NCBI GenBank assembly: GCA_030428695.1
Contig: JAUIEM010000422.1
Span: 1 to 8,263, forward strand
Origin: a bacterium
GTDB taxonomy: Bacteria > Planctomycetota > J058 > JAJDCP01
Direction: 5' to 3'
Length of the DNA stretch: 8,263 nt
Of the stretch, positions 6,001 to 8,263 are shown one piece after another. A program made the translations under genes and the position numbers. Below the pieces are notes generated by a model. It had not been told where the DNA came from. It saw nothing but the letters and a program-made list of their open reading frames with translations, and did no database searches. The first letter of the stretch is position 1; each line of letters begins with the position of its first letter.

Positions 6001-8106
6001 CCCTCCGGACCGATCCCGGTGCTCGGCGAGCACCTCGCGCCGCTGCCCGGCCTCGGCTGGGCAGGCGAGGTGGACGGCCAGCTCCGCCGCTACCGGCCTT
6101 CGCGCTCAGAAGAGCTCGCCGCCGACGCCGCCGCGCCTCCCCCCATCGTCCGCCGCGACCCCGGCCGCGACCTCGCCGCGCTGTGCGAGCTGCTCGAGGC
6201 CTTCGACCTGCCGCGCGAGGCCGCGCGCCTGGCTCGCCGCGGCCTGGAGGCGGACGGGGATGTGCGCGAGCGGCGCCAGCTCGAGCGGATCCTGTTGCGC
6301 AGCCTCAGCGCCGAGCGCGCCTACGGCGAGCTGTGGGACTTCGTCCGCGGGCTCGAGCCCGACCCCGGGCTCGCCGAGGCCGTCGCCAGCGCGCTCGAGG
6401 AGCTCGGTCCGCGGCTCTACGTGTGGGAGGAGGCGGCGGAGCTGCTCACGCGTTGGCGCCTGAGCGGAGGCGTCGAGGGCTTCCAGCGCAGCCGGCTCGC
6501 GCGCGACGAGGAGCGGCTCCGCCGGCGCGCGGAGCTGTTCGCGGCCCCCGCCGTCGACTGGAGCGGCGCCCGGATCCGGGCCGCGGGGGAGACGGTCGCG
6601 CTCGGCGACTGGATCCTCAGCACCGGCTTCGACTTCGCGGAGTGGTCGGGCTTGCTCCCCCCCGCGGGGGCTGACGCGGCAGGTTCCCCGGCGCCGGTTC
6701 CCGGCGAGCGGTCCGGGGGCCTGTTCGTGCAGTCGCGCTCGACGCCCGCCCCCCTGCGCATGCGCCGCCTGCACGGCGAGGTCCGGCTCGAGCCGGCGCG
6801 GGCGGTCCAGCCTGTCGCCGGCGTGCCGATCGCGTTCGCAGGCGGGCCCTGGCGGCTGGTGATCGACCTCCGCCTGCTCGCGATGCCCCACGGCGCGGCC
6901 GTCACCCTCGGGCTGACCCCGCTGGAGTCGCTGCTCGACGAGGAACCCGCGCTGCGCTGCGGTTTCGCGATCGAGACCGCGGGCAGCTTCCAGATCAACC
7001 GCTGTACCCTGCGCACGTTGCCGGCCTGCGCGGAGCCGATCTCGCTCGGAGCCTTCGGCGCGCGGCCCCTGCGGCTCATCCTCGAGCACGAGCCGGCGAC
7101 CGGGCTGCTGCGCCTCAGCCTGTGCGACCCCGAGCGGGAGGAGCTGCTCGCCTGCCGCGAGTCCATCGCCGCTGCCCTGCCGGCGGGCCGCTACCTGCTC
7201 GGTCTCGGCCCCTCCGGCTCGCCCAACCTCGCCGAGCTGTGCCTCGACCGGGTCGTCCTGTTCGGCGCGGCGCGCCTGCTCGACGCGCGGGAACCGGCCG
7301 TGCACGCGCTGCTCGACGCCGACCCCCGGTTCCACGCCTGCTCCCGGGCAGCGCGGGCCTTGCTCCGCGGCGAGCGGGAAGGCGCGGCCCTCGAGCTGCG
7401 CGCGCTGCGGGAGCTGTGGGAGGCTCATCCGCCCAGCGAGCGCGACGAGCAGCGCACCTGGCGGACGCAGCGCATCGAGGAGCTGCGCTTCGCCGCCCTC
7501 CGCGCCCGCCTGCCGGTCCCCGAAGAGCTCGCCGCGGCCCTCGCGGATGCCGAGCCCGACGCGCTGCTCGCCTGGCACGCCCGCGTCCCCCAGAGCAGTC
7601 CCCACGGCGAGGAGCTGTTCGACGTGATCGGCGCCGCCCTCGCCCTCCGTTTCGGCATCGCGGACGATGCCGACCCCGCCGCCGAGCTCGAGGCCCTGCT
7701 CCGTGAGCTCGAGGCAGGGCGGCTGCCCCCCGAGAACGGCGCGGGCTACGCGGCGCTCGCCCAGAGCCTCGGAGACGAGAACGCCCGGAGACTCGCCGTG
7801 CGCTTCATCCAGCTCGGCATGCACCTGGACGCTGACGTGGTCGCGAAGAACGCCGGACTGCTGCGCCTGCTCGCGCTGCTCGATGACGGCGGGCTCGCGG
7901 GCTTCCAGCCGCTGCGCGCCCTGTGCCTGGTCGACGCCCTGCGTCGGGACGAGGGCCTCGCGCTCTACGAGAAGTTTCCCGACGCGCGCTTCGCCGACCA
8001 CTTCGCGCTCCAGCAGCGCAGGGCGGAGGAGGCGCGCGCCGAGCTCGAGCGCGAGATTGCGGCGGCCTCGGGAGTTCCCGTGCCGCGGGTGCCGGTGGTG
8101 GAGTGA
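3061..8106 (+). CDS. Giant membrane Ser/Thr protein kinase with large extracytoplasmic region carrying DxDxDG motifs and a jelly-roll-like domain
   Basis: This is a 1681-residue protein, intact from GTG to TGA. A Hanks-type kinase domain spans about 45-325: Gly loop GEGGMGEV (52-59), Lys74, alphaC Glu89, catalytic HRD with Asp171 and Asn176, metal motif DWG (189-191) instead of DFG, SPE (229-231) in place of APE, and DVYSLG (245-250). The activation loop (192-223) is rich in Ser/Thr. Basic residues (RRWARRRR, 341-348) precede one membrane helix (about 351-370), placing the kinase inside and about 1300 residues outside. That outer part starts as Ala/Leu-rich helices resembling TPR repeats (about 376-680). 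It then has three DxDxDG calcium-type motifs at 686-694, 786-794 and 851-858, as in VCBS/FG-GAP propellers, followed by more helices (about 1030-1150). A beta-rich jelly-roll-like part spans about 1183-1405, opening with FDFAEWSG, and a helical tail ends the protein. It probably senses an outside ligand and signals by phosphorylation. PASTA repeats are absent. Ligand and substrates are unknown. Confidence 0.9.
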   Translation: MSSSSGQDHPTADFTFEHVTASGFEQLFQQRDAGLGQSTPHETRFVLRRKLGEGGMGEVWLAEDLELKREVALKFLKTERESVEHFIDEAQITGQLEHPNIVPVHELRFTPEGRPYLVMRCVKGGSLWELLEEIKKKGEPGLAVLQRLLQIFLRVCDAVSFAHSRGVLHRDLKPENIMIGEFGEVQVMDWGLAKLVGRPERAVVTDSHESPDRHQTQPGSLIGTLCYSSPEQTAGRVDEIGPATDVYSLGAILYNLLTLEVPHESSNDPLADVIAGRLPPPRERAPGRTIPEELEAIVMHAMRTDPKDRYPDVKSLERDVQAWLEGRMVAAYRYSAWQFLRRWARRRRVQLWTALAVLCTGLLGLLGLGLARAGWQEAQREEQWKHVAARRASLDSLGLALDRLESHLPADGALVVAGAEEFLRVRADVVVAVERDLVVASLASDLADSARLLVHRARALRGLGLAAQAEAVLARIASGELPPDDAARLAVEAFERFLPEHRSGVPLPLPALALARARIALEGGEPDVAGTWVANALHAAPHDSSAGEGLLRLAEHGFARAVRLGLEEGKPAQAEAALALAVRQYHAALGVFGGVRGLRAEALLGLARALLSYGSRAGRTPFAPEVPPRVMALRCLLQLVTPDGALRDELRSLDGAEQLGARARDLLAVARELARPGLAAEWTPLDSDGDGVYDLAARWDPEAARAVFHRLGPDGVGAREATLELGAAIGERSLRSGPVPSFVALPPGPPCVVLQLGERRLVARADGVVLVDRRMPEDATRWFSADLDGDARHDLVLGAGTESSMCAVWFQEADGSLAPPRALRSSAEPLDPRLAFELKRSSELRQLMCADLDGDGRDELILVLGGLLNLSLEVWRPLPERRFVLADFVRIGEGLAWLGEDGALCCAARTDPAQARLFEYLEEPVPPPGARRFRFADGRLQELATEPGNPLLADVAGAVVGSRRLRLARMLAAAGCVFAAPSGPIPVLGEHLAPLPGLGWAGEVDGQLRRYRPSRSEELAADAAAPPPIVRRDPGRDLAALCELLEAFDLPREAARLARRGLEADGDVRERRQLERILLRSLSAERAYGELWDFVRGLEPDPGLAEAVASALEELGPRLYVWEEAAELLTRWRLSGGVEGFQRSRLARDEERLRRRAELFAAPAVDWSGARIRAAGETVALGDWILSTGFDFAEWSGLLPPAGADAAGSPAPVPGERSGGLFVQSRSTPAPLRMRRLHGEVRLEPARAVQPVAGVPIAFAGGPWRLVIDLRLLAMPHGAAVTLGLTPLESLLDEEPALRCGFAIETAGSFQINRCTLRTLPACAEPISLGAFGARPLRLILEHEPATGLLRLSLCDPEREELLACRESIAAALPAGRYLLGLGPSGSPNLAELCLDRVVLFGAARLLDAREPAVHALLDADPRFHACSRAARALLRGEREGAALELRALRELWEAHPPSERDEQRTWRTQRIEELRFAALRARLPVPEELAAALADAEPDALLAWHARVPQSSPHGEELFDVIGAALALRFGIADDADPAAELEALLRELEAGRLPPENGAGYAALAQSLGDENARRLAVRFIQLGMHLDADVVAKNAGLLRLLALLDDGGLAGFQPLRALCLVDALRRDEGLALYEKFPDARFADHFALQQRRAEEARAELEREIAAASGVPVPRVPVVE

Positions 8107-8263
8107 AGGTTCGACAATCTAATGTCCCACGACCGAAGTCATGGTATCACAAAGACTTGGCAATGAACCCTTTCGCCGTCGCCGCAGGCGACCCGGAAGC
8201 GCGGCCTGGCGGTTGCCGACGACCCTGACCGGTCTCGCGTACGAAAATTGTTGGAGTGCCCGG
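8107..8263. other. Less GC-rich intergenic segment with no convincing gene
   Basis: The 157 bp after the kinase stop are visibly richer in A/T than the rest of the window, especially 8111-8170 and 8240-8255. An ATG at 8163 opens only 21 codons (MNPFAVAAGD...) without a ribosome site. On the minus strand a frame open from the right edge ends with TGA at about 8146-8148 and encodes ...AATAKGFIAKSL, which could be the tail of a convergent gene but is too short to assign. TGG-TATCAC (8142-8150) resembles the extended -10 elements upstream of other genes here. GTCGCC (8178-8183) and GGCGAC (8187-8192) form a 6-bp hairpin with a 3-nt loop, a possible transcript end. Confidence 0.4.

Noticed and set aside
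2911..6033. 1040-codon open frame antisense to the kinase gene
   Set aside because: Composition is low in hydrophobic pattern and rich in Arg/Glu/Gln/Gly, with no recognisable motif. It is a mirror of kinase codons, not a gene.
2880..6674. 1264-codon open frame on the plus strand inside the kinase gene
   Set aside because: Its product is almost wholly Arg/Ala/Pro/Gly with no domain. It is the +1 shadow expected in very GC-rich coding DNA, and the kinase frame has clear motifs throughout.
6106..8001. 631-codon antisense frame over the kinase C-terminal part
   Set aside because: Same reason: an antisense shadow of GC-rich codons with no start signal or domain.
8163..8228. 21-codon ORF after the kinase
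   Set aside because: No ribosome binding site and no recognisable features. Too short to support.
1..8263. CRISPR array, tRNA, rRNA, transposase or phage structural cluster
   Set aside because: No regularly spaced direct repeats, cloverleaf, rRNA-like sequence or transposase motif could be seen. The single fibre-like gene is not enough to call a prophage.

Overview
The window is uniformly GC-rich bacterial DNA with strong G/C preference at third codon positions. It has four intact protein genes, one protein gene cut by the left edge, and one gene relic. Gene content suggests a Planctomycetota-like, or less likely Myxococcota-like, bacterium. The main reason is the giant membrane Ser/Thr kinase: a Hanks kinase with a DWG magnesium motif, one membrane helix, DxDxDG (VCBS/FG-GAP type) motifs and a jelly-roll-like part. 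This placement is an inference from domain style, since no rRNA or marker gene is present.

Layout. Positions 1-380 (minus) hold the start of a protein that opens as a BtaA-like (DUF3419) SAM-dependent betaine-lipid enzyme. Its sequence then appears to change into a VWA-like stretch and an RCC1-like repeat, so it looks like a mosaic or an artefactual join. Divergent from it, 529-1191 (plus) encodes a Coq4-family protein with the full HDxxH-x11-E metal motif. 1192-1384 carries several perfect inverted repeats. 1385-1792 (plus) is a small lipoprotein of unknown function. 1858-1972 contains a short, frameshifted relic of an S9 (prolyl oligopeptidase-type) peptidase. 2008-2835 (minus) encodes a fibre-like protein: coiled coil, Gly/Ala/Lys linker, beta-rich stem and a C-terminal head. 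A 225-bp divergent intergenic region with two palindromes separates it from the 1681-residue kinase at 3061-8106. The last 157 bp are less GC-rich, hold no convincing gene and may include the upstream region of the next gene.

No operon is evident: adjacent genes are divergent, convergent or separated by about 190 bp or more. The three intact plus-strand genes share a putative extended -10 element (TGN followed by TAnnnT) 25-27 bp before the start codon. The clearest candidates for undescribed biology are the kinase with its very large extracytoplasmic part next to a divergent fibre-like protein, and the mosaic at the left edge. No CRISPR array, tRNA, rRNA, transposase or known defence system was found.
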